64,000 nucleotides of DNA from contig CAJNDS010002197.1 of NCBI GenBank assembly GCA_905221605.1, forward strand, positions 1-64,000, written 5' to 3'. The notes beneath the pieces were generated by a model, which saw only the letters and a program-made list of their open reading frames with translations, was not told the origin of the DNA and did no database searches. Below are positions 47,701-59,700 of the stretch, one piece after another (positions within the stretch are counted from its first letter, which is position 1; every line of letters begins with the position of its first letter). The translations under genes and the position numbers were made by a program. The DNA comes from Symbiodinium natans (Eukaryota > Sar > Dinophyceae > Suessiales > Symbiodiniaceae).

Positions 47701-50700
47701 CAACCTGCAGAGGTTACGAGGGTTCAGAGTAAGGGGTAAGGGGTTTATCAAGGTAAAAGCCTTATGACACCCCTGAAGCCCTGAAACCCTGAAACCCCTC
47801 AAGCCCTGAAGCCGTGAACCCCTGGAATCCTAAACTCTAAACCCTAACCCTAAACCCTAAACCCTAAACCCTAAACCCTAAACCCTAAACCCTAAACCCT
47901 AAACCCTAAACCCTAAACCCTAAACCCTAAAACCCTAAACCCTAAACCCTAAACCCTAAACCCTAAAACCCTAAACCCTAAACCCTAGACCCTAGACCCT
48001 AGACCCTAGACCCTACACCCTAAACCCTAAACCCTAGACCCTAGACCCTAAACCCTAAACCCTATACCCTGAACTGAACCCTGAACTGAACCCTGAACCC
48101 TGAAACCCTAAACGCTGAAACCCTAAACCCTAAACCCTGAAACCCTAACCCCTAAACCCTAGCCAAGACCTTCGGCCCCATTGTAGACCCTGAATCCAAA
48201 ACCCTAAACCCTAAAACCCTCAACCCTCAACCCTAAACCCTAAACCCTAAACCCTAAAACCCTAAACCCTAAACCCTAAACCTGTAAGACCTTCGGCCCC
48301 CCTAAGCTGGGAAGCCAAGGAGGCTGAGTTCTCCTCCAGGATCCCGGCGGGGTGCACCGAAAGCTGCGTCTGCCTCGAGGCCGCCGTAATCTGCCAGATG
48401 ATGCCGCAGTGGCTGAAGGCGACCGCAGGGCCGCAGGGTTTAGGGTTTAGGGTTTAGGGTTTAGGGTTTAGGGCTAGGGTTTAGGGTTTAGGGTTTGGGG
48501 TGGTTCTCAGCAGGTAAATCGGGAGTTAGGTTCCCTAAGTCTCCCCTTACAGGGCGAAAAAGGAGATACCAGAGAATTGCCGGATTCCATACTAAGAGCT
48601 CGTAAGGTTGAGAGGTCTAGGTGCTTACGGTTCAGGAAGTTCGGGATTTACCCTGAGCCCTAAAGCCCGCGAGGATTTGGGGTTACTTGGACTTGTTTAG
48701 ACCTGTTTTGTTTATCCCCACCAAAGCTGCATCCTGGCACAGCGGCAAGGGGTTACGGTTAGGGTTCAGGAAAAAAGGGTTGACGAGGCTTTGAGACTTT
48801 CAGTGCTCTGTTCAGGTTTCGGGTTTCGGGGGTTCCGGTGTGCTTCGCTGATGTTCACCTGTGGTGCCCAAGCAGTACAGCAGAGGGGAGGTCATTCTTT
48901 GCAGGAGCTGCGTGAAGTTACAAGAAAGGTTGTAAGTAGTTGTGACCCTGAAAAGGCAGTCGGCGTGTTCTACTTGTAGTTTGATCCGCAGAGTCTCTTG
49001 TCGGATTTTCTTTGGCCTGTAGCCCTACCAAGGACTCCTAACCGCCCAAGCATGACATGAAGGTGCTCTAAACCCCAGGCGTATTGAATCCCAAAACACC
49101 GAACCCTGTAACCTGTAAGCCCTCACCTGGGAAGCGACAGACTCAAAAGCCCCAAAAACTCCCTAACCCTGCAGGGTTTAGGGTTTAGGTTCAGCGTATC
49201 GGGGGCCCTAGACCACTGAAGCCTATGTTCTGAAGCCAGAGCCCCAAACCAACCTGAGACCTCGAACGACCCCCTACCATGGCAGGTGGTGGACTATGTC
49301 TTCTTCCTCATCTACCTGGTGGAGTTCTTGCTTCGGCTCTACACCTACGGCTTCCAAGTCCTCAAGAGTTGCCTTCCTCCACATATGGGGGGTTTAGGGC
49401 TTAGGGCTGAGGGCTTAGGGTTTAGGGTTTAGGGTTTAAGGTTTAGGCCCCTAACTCAGACCCCCAGATAGTAGGATTCCCGTATCGTAAGGGCCCCTAT
49501 GTTCTTTGCTTCAGCTTCCCGCTTCTCGGGGGCCTTCCGGTTTTAGGATGTAGAGCTTCCTTGAGGCACTTCTCCGTGTCGACTTGCCGTCTTTCGCGGC
49601 GGGCATTGGGGCCTCCCATTGTAGTGTCATGGTTCCTCACGACCCACTGAAAAATGAACCCCCTGAGCTCCTTTGCTGTGGGAGCGCCCTGAACCAATGG
49701 GAGCGATTTAGGCCTTGAGGGTTTAGGGTTTAACTAGGGCTTAGGGTTCAGCGTGTAGGCACCTGCTAAGGCGCCTGGATTAAGTTCGACTTGTTCCTGG
49801 TGCTGTCCAGCATGGTGGACATCGCCCTCAAGCAGATCTCGATAAGCAGCGAGATCTTGATTCTGGGCTGAAGCTTTAGGGTTTAGGGTTTAGGGTTTAG
49901 GGTTTAGGGTTTAGGGTTTAGGGTTTAGGGTTTAGGGCTTAGGTTGTCTCCATGAGGGCCACTTTCAGGCATGCCAGGTTGCCGTTAGATCCCATTGACT
50001 CTGGGAAGTTCTCTAAGTTGTTCGTCCCTTTCTGGGTACCCTGAACCCATTCCTCCGTATGAGAGGGAGGAACCCCGGCAAGCGATCTCTCAGAGAACCG
50101 CAGGTCTCTCTTAGATTTTTGTTTTTTCTAACTTTTTCTGCCTTCTTTTGGAAACTCAAACCCCCAAAGGCCGCAAACAGCGCAGGGGTCCACGATTTGA
50201 GAGACACGCACACCTGAGACTCAGGAACCAGATCAACCAGATCATGCTGGCGTGGCGCTCAGTGCACTGAGTTTTGGCAGGGCCTTCGGCCTCAAAGTTT
50301 TCGAGTGCACTGAACCACAATTATTGGGTACAATCTGGGCCCATTGATTTCGGGCTCTCCCCCTCGGGAGCGCTAAACCCTTTAAGGCCTTTGCCCAAAA
50401 GGCCAAGCCCAAAGCACCCACAATGCAAAGCTCCAAGTCCTACGCCGCTAAACCCTCCGCCCGAAGCCCAAAGCCCTAAACCCGTATCCTCATCCCTCAA
50501 CTCAAGCCCTAAACCCTAAACCCTAAACCCTAAACCCTAAACCCTAAACCCTAAACCCGAAACCCTAAACCCTGAACCTTGGACCCTAACCCTCCACTCC
50601 CAGGTGCGGATCCTGCGCCTGGCGCGGCTGGCGCGGGCCGTGCGCCTGCCGGCGGCAGTTCGGAGGGTGCCGCAGGGGCTATATAGGGTTTAGGGTTTAG

Positions 50701-53700
50701 GGTTTAGGGTTTAGGGTTTAGGGCGGAATAAATACCAATAGTATTCCCTATAGGGTAAAACCCTACTCTAAGTATTCAGGCCCCTATGTTAAGCCCTGTA
50801 AAGAACAACTCCGTAAATCATCTCAACATGATGAAAGGAATAGACTCCCCTAAGAACACGAGTTCCTAGTAAAGGATTTTTCCTAAGCACGCGGCATTGG
50901 AGCCTCTTGGGGAACGAGCCCGCGAATCCTCCGAACCCTGGGGGCATTCAGAAGTGGCGTTTGTGTGTTTAACATGTCATCAGGGTGTGAGTGTGTAGAT
51001 ATGGGTTGTAACTCTTAGTGGACCTTCAGGTAGGCCCTGAGCCAACAATTCCCAAATCCGAGAGCCGAAACTATACTTACCCCCTACACCCTAATCCCTA
51101 AACCCTAATCTCTAGACCCCAAGCCCTAACCCCTAAACCCTCAACCCTAAACCAGAGGCCTGATGGTCCAGTTCCGAGTCCTCTGGCAGCTGGTGCAGGG
51201 CCTCCTTCACAGCGTGAGCGGCGTGGCCTCAAGGGGCGTAGGGGGGGGGACCTTGCCCACTAGTTTTATGGCCATGCCCACTTAATGCTATGACCTTGCC
51301 CGCTAGTTTTATGACCGTGACAGCTAACTGCGAGGTGATGGCAGGGTTCGGACAGGTAGGTTTAGGGTTGAGGGGTTTAGGGGCCTATTGGGCTCTTGTC
51401 CTTTTGTTGGGGGTCTTGGCTTTCGACACCCCCAAGGTAGGGTTTAGGGCTCAGGGCTTCGGACAGTGGGCGCGGACCACCCTTGAATCCCCCTTAAACC
51501 TTAGAGTCCCTAAAGACTCAAAACGAACAACACAACAATCACGAAACCCAGAACTTTGAACCCTAAGTCTCAGTCCCAAAGCCCTTCAGAAAGCATGTAA
51601 CAGGCTTCCCCCCCCTCAGCGCCCTGACCGCTGAAAGAGTTCCATTATGGAGCAACACCCTAGTCCTTCCTCCCTGTAAACCCTTAAGTCTTAGAAGTCC
51701 GCAACCCGAACGCTTGCAGCCTAAAGTGAAGGCACGTTGCTGTGGACCTTCCTCATGGTGATGATCTTGGTGTACGGGTTTGCCATCGTGGGAATCGCAA
51801 CTTGGCGTCAAGCCATTTTTTTCGCGTTGATGTTGTGTTTCAGGGCGCAGGGTTTAGGGACTTAGGCAGAGCTTTGGGGCTTAGGGTTTTGCTGACCAAG
51901 ACACGTGCCTCGGTGCCGTCGAAACCAGCATGTGCCGGCCCGGTGCCATCGTGTGGAACAACCAGCATGCGCAGCGCCGTGCCCGGTGCCATCGAAACCA
52001 GCATGCGCGGCTCTATGCCGGTGCCATTGAAACATGCGCAGGGCCATGTCTGCTCCATCGAAGCCAGCATGGGAACTGGAAGGCGCCGCTGGTCTAGAGC
52101 CGACAATGCAAGCCCAGAATGCCATGGGAAGCTATACGCCTCAAGCTCGGAATCGTGACCTGGTGCAATGTTGCAACCTGTGAGCTAGCCTTGATTGCGC
52201 CCCAAGACCGACCCGAGTAAGCTAGTTGAGGGTCGAAGGTTAACCTACAACTGCACGCTACTGCTCCACCAGAATGCGTCCTGAGTTGACCGATTTGGGG
52301 GGTTGGGGTGTAGGACACGCGCCCTTGTGGCCTGTAAATATACAGCCCCCAAAACCCTAAACCCTAACCCTAAACCCGAAATCCTAAACCCTAAACCCTG
52401 ACCCCTAAACCCTGAACCCTGAACCTAAACCCTAAACTCTACCCCCCCCCCCCCCCCCCCAATCCTGAGCCCTACATGTTCGGGTTTGGGGCACAAGGCT
52501 GTGCTCCAAGGCTTGGTCGGGCTGCTAAATGCCGGAAGCCCCCACCAAACATTTCTTCAGGTTTGTTTAGGGTTTATGGTTTGGGTTCAGGGTTCGGGTT
52601 TCGGGTTTCGGGTTTAGGTTTAGGGTTTAGGGTTTAGGGCTACGGCGCCATTGACCAGGAGACCATCCAGGTTGACCAGACGCTGCCGCTTGACCACCCC
52701 TACAACCTTGCCGTGACGGAGAACTTTGACAGCTTCGTGGATGCCATGCGCCGCGGCTTTATACATAGCCCTAAACCCTAAGCCCTAAACCCTAAACCCG
52801 AAACCCGAAACCCCAAACCCCAAGCAGGGTTCAAGTTGTTTCGGCCCAAGCAGGGCTTAGAGTAGGGGTTATAGATGGTTTAGGGTGCCACGGACCAGCT
52901 TCTTTGCCCAAGGCCCGGTCAACACCCAAGCAGCACTTTGCACTCCGAACCTAGAACCAAAGCACACACCCATGTATCCCATAGCCGTTGCCCAACGCCC
53001 TGAGCATGCTTCGGAGTAGGGCTTAGGGCGAAGGCTGTTTTAGGCGTCTGCACAAGCCCAACAAGCCATAGCCCACTGAACCCAACCCAACCCCACCCTT
53101 CACCAGTCCTTGTACTGTTATTACAATTTCTGCTGCTGCTACTGCTACTGCTACTGCAACTGCTACTGCTACTGCTACTACTACAACTACTACAACTACT
53201 ACAGCTACAACAACTACTACAGCTACAACAACTACTACAGCTACTGCAACTACTACAACTACTACAACAACTACTACTACTACAACTACAACTACTACAA
53301 CTACTACAACTACTACAACTACTACAACTACTACAACTACTATGAGTTTAAGATTCTTGTGCAGGTTCACGCTGTTCCAGTGCTTCACGCTGGACAGTGT
53401 CAGCACGGTGTACCGCCCGCTGGTCACCCACAACCCAGCGCTGCGACCCGTTTGCCGTAGATATTCAGGCTTGGTTGCAAGGGCTTACCCCAAGCAAGGG
53501 GCTGACTTTAGGGTTTAGGGTTTAGGGTTTAGGGTTTAGGGTTTAGGGTTTAGGGTTTAGGGTTTAGGTAAGCCCAGAACCTTTGGGGCTCCCAAGCCTT
53601 GGGCGCTAGATTCTAAAAACTGACATCATCACCCCAGTGCTTCGAAGGGACCCTGGTCTTACTACCCTCCGCAAGCCCTTTTATGTAGTGGACAGATGCG

Positions 53701-53722
53701 TGTGTGTATATATGTATATGTG

Positions 53723-53765
<43 letters not shown>

Positions 53766-56700
53766 GCATATATATATATATCTATATATATATATTGTAC
53801 AGACATATGTGGTGCAGTCTCAAAAGGCTTCAACGGCTCCATATTGCCCTGGCCCGAATTTCATTGCCCGGGATTCCTCGGCTTCATCCTAAGAGCCTTC
53901 CCTCAAGCCCTGCCTCGAACCTCTTGCCCCAAGCCGATAGCTAACCCTAAGACTTGACAACCCAAAACCCTGAACCCCAAGCCCCAAACCCCCAAACCCC
54001 TAAGCCTTAAACCCCAAACCCTAAACCCTAAACCCTTAGAATTCACAGAGGCTGGGCTACTTCATGGCGGTCATCCTCATCATGGCGCGCCTGGGCTACC
54101 GGCCCGTGGGTCCACCCTTCGGAGGTTCAGAAATTTAGGGGTTCGGTTTAGTTGGAGTTTAGCTAGGGTCTAGCAACCCCCCCCCCCCCCCCCCCCCCCC
54201 CCCCGAAACCCCAAGCCACCCTCAGCCCATCAAACTGAACCCCCCCACCCGAACTGCTAAACCAACAATACCCTAAGCTTGGGCTTCTCAATGCTGTGCA
54301 GCCCCAAGCCCCAAACCCCAACCCCAAACCCTAAACCCCCTAGACACTAGCCCCAGACCCCAAGCCCCAAACCCTGAATCCCAAACCCTAGAGACGGACA
54401 AGAAAGAACAGTGGAAAGAATCCGAGAAAGGAGAAAACAGCACTTTCAAATGGGCGATTCCGAAGATAGCTGCATAAGGATCTCTTTGATGAACCTGGTC
54501 ACGGCCGTCATGGTCAACTCTGCACTTGACCAAGCCAGTGAGGACAAGGATGCCGCCCGTGCTGCGTTCGGAGGGGGTTTTGGGGTCAGGGTTAAGGTTA
54601 AAGGTTTAGGTAGGGTTTAGGGTTTCGGGTTTAGGGTGCAGGGTGTAGGGTGCATGGTGTAGGGTGTAGAGTACTTTGGGTTTTGGGGTTTTGGGGTTTT
54701 GGGGTTTTGGGGTTTTGGGGTTTTGGGGTTTTGGGGTTTTGGGGTTTTGGGGTTTTGGGGTTTGGGGTTCTTTAGATTTCGGGGTCTAGGGTTTTGGGGT
54801 CTTTTGGTTTTGGGGTTTGGGGGTCTGGCACATGGGGTCACAAATGAGTCGTCAAGCAGGTATGTAGGGCTTAGGGTTTGCTTTATTGGCTTTCCCTTCT
54901 GAAGCTCCTCAAGCTGGATCAGGCCACTTAAGGCCCTCTCCCTGCCCCCTCCCGCCTCCCTAAACCCTAAATCCTAAACCCTAAACCCTAAACCCTAAAC
55001 CCCAAACCCTAAACCCTAAACCCTAAACCCTAAACCCTGAACCCTAAACCCTAAACCCTAAACCCTAAACCCCAAACCCTAAACCCCAAACCCTAAACCC
55101 TAAACCCCAAACCCTAATCCTTAAGCCCTAAGCCCCAAGCCCATCGCGGAAGCCTCTCAAGGTCAAGAGGGCCTATGAGGCGGTCCAGAAGCGCCGGCAG
55201 AAACTCGCCAAGATCGCTGCTATCGTTGTGGCTTTAGATCTTTCGCAGAGCCGGGCCTACTCTGCCATGTTAACAGCCTATGAACCTTGCAATGACCCAT
55301 TCCTTAGCTAAGGGGTTTGGCTCCCTATGGATTTTTTCCCAGGCCGCTCTCGACCCCAAACCCGAAACCCCAAACCCGAAGCCCCAGACCCTAAACCCCA
55401 AACCCCAAACCCCAAACCCCAAACCCCAAACCCCAAACCCCAAACCCCAAACCTCAAACCTCAACACCTAAACCCTGAACCCTAAACCCTAAACCCTAAA
55501 CCCTAAACCCTAAACCCCGAGGCTCGAAGAGTTGAAGGTCATGTTTCTGGAGCTGGACTCCGATGGGTCAGGCGTGACTCCCAAACCCTGCTAACTTCAC
55601 TCGGGGTCTGGGGTTCAGGGTTTAGGGGGGTTTAGGGTTTAGGGTTTAGGGTTTAGGATTTAGGGGGTTTAGGGTTTAGGGGGTTTAGGTTAGGGTTTTG
55701 GGTTTAGGGTTCAGGGTTTAGGGTTCAGGGTTTAGGCGTTGACGTTTGAGGTGTATTCAAGGCCCAAAAACCCTGCCTGCAGCCCTCTTAAGGCACCTTA
55801 GCTGTCTTGCAGGCACCGAGGGGGAGGGGGGTCTTAGGCAAGCGCAATTACAACCCAGGCCTTAAACACCTCACCGCCATCAGACCCTAAACCCCAAAAC
55901 CCCACACCCATAGAAGCAGAACCCCAAAACCTAAACCCCAAACCCATAGAAGCAGAGCCCACAACCCGAAGCCCGAAGCCCTCAACAACCTGGACCGGTC
56001 TGCGGTTCGTTCAGTAGTATGTTTGAGCCAAGATACCCTAAAATCCTATGCTCCAAACGCCCAAGCTTTAAGTTTTTTGAGCCCTGGGCCTCTAAACCCT
56101 ACACCCTGCACCCTACACCCTAAACCCCAAACCCCAAACCCCAAACCCTAAACCCTAAACCCTAAACCCTGAACCCTGAACCCTAAACCCTAAACCCTAA
56201 ACCCCCTGAGGCGAGCTCACCTTGGAGGAGCTGCGGAGCGCGCCAGAGGAGGCCACGTCTGAGCTCAAGAGGGTTTAGGGTTGAGGGTTTGGGGTTTAGG
56301 GTTTGGGGTTTAGGGTTTAGGGTTTGGGGGTTTAGGGTTTAGGATTTTTAGGGGTTCAGGGCTTTTGGTGTTTAGGTTTTTTCTTTTGGGTTTTAAGGTC
56401 TAGGGGGAGTGGCGCTGAGCTTGGGGCTTGGGGATTGGGATGTGGGGTTGAGGTTTAAGGTTTGGGGTTTTGGGTTGAGGTAATTAGGGGATCTGGTCAC
56501 TATTGGTTTGCTATTGTCTTTTCATAATCCTTTCTGACCCATGTTCGAAGCTTGCGTCCTCAGGGTAAGTTTTTCTTTTTCGCACTTAGCCCCTGGAGTT
56601 TCCGTTGTCCAAGATGCAGCTGGTCGGGTTTGAGGGTTTATGGTTTAGGGGGACTCAAACCGTAACCCCTGCACCGAGCCCTAAACCCTGAAGCCCCTAA

Positions 56701-59700
56701 GCCCCAAAAGCCTTAAACCCCAAACTGAACCCTAAACCGTAAACAACCGTGCCCCTCGAAAGCCCTCAGCCCCCAAATCCTTGGGGGACTTCGTGCTTTA
56801 GCAGGGCGGACCCTTCTAACCCTGTGGCGTTTCGGCTTTCTGGTTTAGGGGGTTATTGAGGGTTACTTAGGGTTGTTTAGGCTTTTGGGGCTTATTTGGG
56901 GCTACTTGGGGTTATTTGGGGTTACTTAGGGTTTTGGGCTTTTTTCGGGCTCTCTCGTGGGCATTTCGGTGTTCTTAATGGGTTTTGAAGCCAACGAGTG
57001 CTCCCTGCGCCAGGCTCAGTCCAGGCCCTCAGCTCCTGCCTATCAACCCCGGAGACCCAAAAAGCCTGAACATCTAAACCCCGGAACCAGAAAGCCCTAA
57101 ACTATACCAGAGCCCTCAGCCCCAGGCCTAAAAAGTAGGAACTTTTAAAACCCAATTTCAAAACCCGAAAGCCCTAAACTATACCAGAGCCTTGAAGCAA
57201 TAAGCCCCAAAGCCCTCAACCCTAGAGGCCCCTAAACCCTAAACCCTAAACCCTAAACCCTAAACCCTAAACCCGAAACCCTAAACCTTAAACCCTAAAC
57301 CTTAAACCCTAAACCCTAAACCCCAAACCCTAAACCCTAAACACTAGACCCTAAACCCTAAACCCTAAACCCTACACCCTAAACCCCGGACCCCTTCCTT
57401 CAACTGCTTTCCCCCCCTGCCAGGTGCTGGAGCAGTTGAGGGAAGTCGCCGGCACGGAGGAGCCGCGCTGGGCCAGGGAATAGGGTTCGGGCCATTGGGG
57501 CTTGGGAAACTTCATGCCTTACAGTAAACCCGAAAAAGTTGGAAACCTTTTTGAGGACAAATAGTGCTGAGTTTCCAACCTTTTGGCTTCTACTATATAC
57601 CAACAGTAATTGGGATGACAGTAGGGGGGTACCATAATCCCGAGTCAAGCCAGTTAGTACAAGGGGGAAGGTCCCAACCCTAAACCCTAAACCCTAAACC
57701 CTAAACCCTAAACCCTAAACCCTAAACCCTAAACCCTAAACCCTAAACCCTAAACCCTAAACCCCAAACTCCAAACCCTAAACCCTAAACCCTAAACCCT
57801 AAACCCTAAACCCTAAACCCTCAAGACAAAATAAATAGGGTTTGTATGTGGTATCATTCTGAATTTTCCAAGGTATTTGTCCAAACAGCTGACAAACAGA
57901 GTTTAAGTAACTTAATCCAAGGCGGGAGGCCACATGTTCAATTTACTTAAAACTCTCGGGCCTGGGTCCCAGCAAACCAAAGCCCAAATTGCCTCCCAAA
58001 GCCCAAAATTGGCTCAAAGCACAAAATTGGCTTCCAAAGCCCAAAATTGGCTCCCAAAGCCCGGGCTTTGGGAGCCCATTTTGGGCTTTGGGAGCTATTT
58101 TTCGGCTTTGGGAGCTAATTTTTCGGCTTTGGGAGCCAATTTTGGGCTTTGGGAAGCCAATTTTGGTCCAATCTTGAACTTTGGGAAGCCAGTTTTTGGG
58201 CCAAAGCCAAAATTAGCTCCCAAAGCCCAACAAAATTGGCTCCCAAAGCTCAACTCCCAAAGCCCGAAAATTGGCTTCCAAAGCACAAAATTGGCTTCCA
58301 AAGCTCAAAATCGGCCCGAAGCTCAAAATTGGCCCAAAAATTGGCTTTTCAAAGAAATCGCCTCCCAAAGCCCAAAATTGGCTCCCAAAGCCCAAGTTGG
58401 CTTCCGAAGCCCAAATTGTTTGCCAAAGCCCAAAATGCTCCCAAAGCCCAAACTTGGCTTCCAAACCCCAAAATTAGCTCTTTGGCTCCAACATAATTCC
58501 AAAAACAACTCCCCCGCAACACCCCCTCCCCTCCCCCTCGCCTCCCCCCTGCCAAAAATGAAAAACATAGTTCCAAAAAAAACTCGGTCAAAACTTTCGG
58601 TCAAAACGTTTCGGTCAAAACGTTTCGGTCAAAACGTTTCGGTCAAAACGTTTCGGTCAGAACGTTATTGGGACCCAAGCCCTACACAATTATATAAACC
58701 CTAAATCCTAAACCCTGAACCCTAAACCCTAAACCCTAAACCTTAAACTTTAAACTCTAAAACCCTATACCCGAAAACCTAGACGAAGCCGTGAACGTCG
58801 CTGCGCTGCTCCCCGAGGACATCGACGGTCTCTTCCAGATGCTGGACTACGACGGAGGTAGGGGCTTAGGGTTTAGGGTTTAGGGGTTTAGGGTTTAGGG
58901 TTTAGGGTTTAGGGTTTAGGGTTTGGTTTAGGGTTTAGGGTTTAGGGTTTAGGGTTCAGGGTTTAGGGTTTAGGGTTTAGGGTTTAGGGTTTAGGGTTTA
59001 GGGTTTCGGAAACCTCCAGGTGGCTCCCTCGACACCGCAGAGTTCTGCGAAGGCCGGCCTTTCAGGGGTTTTGGGGTCGAGGGTTTGCAATTAGGGTCTA
59101 GGGTTTAGGGTTTAGGGTTTGGGGTTTAGGATTTGGGATTTAGGTTTTAGGGTGTGGGGTTTGGGGGCTTCAAGTTCGGTCGGACGTGCATCGTTCGATC
59201 AACGAAGAAGGGCTTTGCCTGCTGAATTGACACCAGGAATCGACGCATCGTGGCTCAGTTTCAGAATGATCTCGTCTTTCTGCTGTAGACAAGAATCCAT
59301 CGAAGCGATCCAAGAATGGCTGAGTTCAGGATTCATGGGCGTTTATCAGTGTGGGAAGTCGCCGAACCAAGGTTTCGATATCAACTCCAGTCGTACTGAA
59401 TCTTCAAGCAGGGCGCCACCTCTCCCTCACTCACGCACGCACGCACTCACTCACTCACTTCTCGACCGTTCCCGCTGGTCGGGACTGGTTAGCCCCGGTT
59501 GGCTGGTCGGGCTTGGTTGGGACTGGTTGGTCGGGACTGGTCGGATTGGTTAGAGTGGCGCCCACGGGTTATTCGGGAAGGTCAGGACTGGCTGGTTTGG
59601 TTGGGCTGGTCAAGGGCAGGGGGCTGTTGCGCAGGCCTGGTTTCGAACTTCTGGGAAGACAGCGTTGAAGCCATCAGCCTCTGGCACTGCACACGCGTGG

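Noticed and set aside
47826-48285. Chromosome end (true telomere)
   Set aside because: The array is internal, contains variant blocks, and coding exons lie on both sides.
53023-53433. Val-only ORF and Tyr/Asn ORF near the pore exon
   Set aside because: Translation of the CTACTACAA microsatellite.
57934-58704. 256-codon ORF with KAQNWLPK repeats
   Set aside because: Frame through the 20-bp tandem repeat; the stretch is an intron between two phase-matched channel exons.
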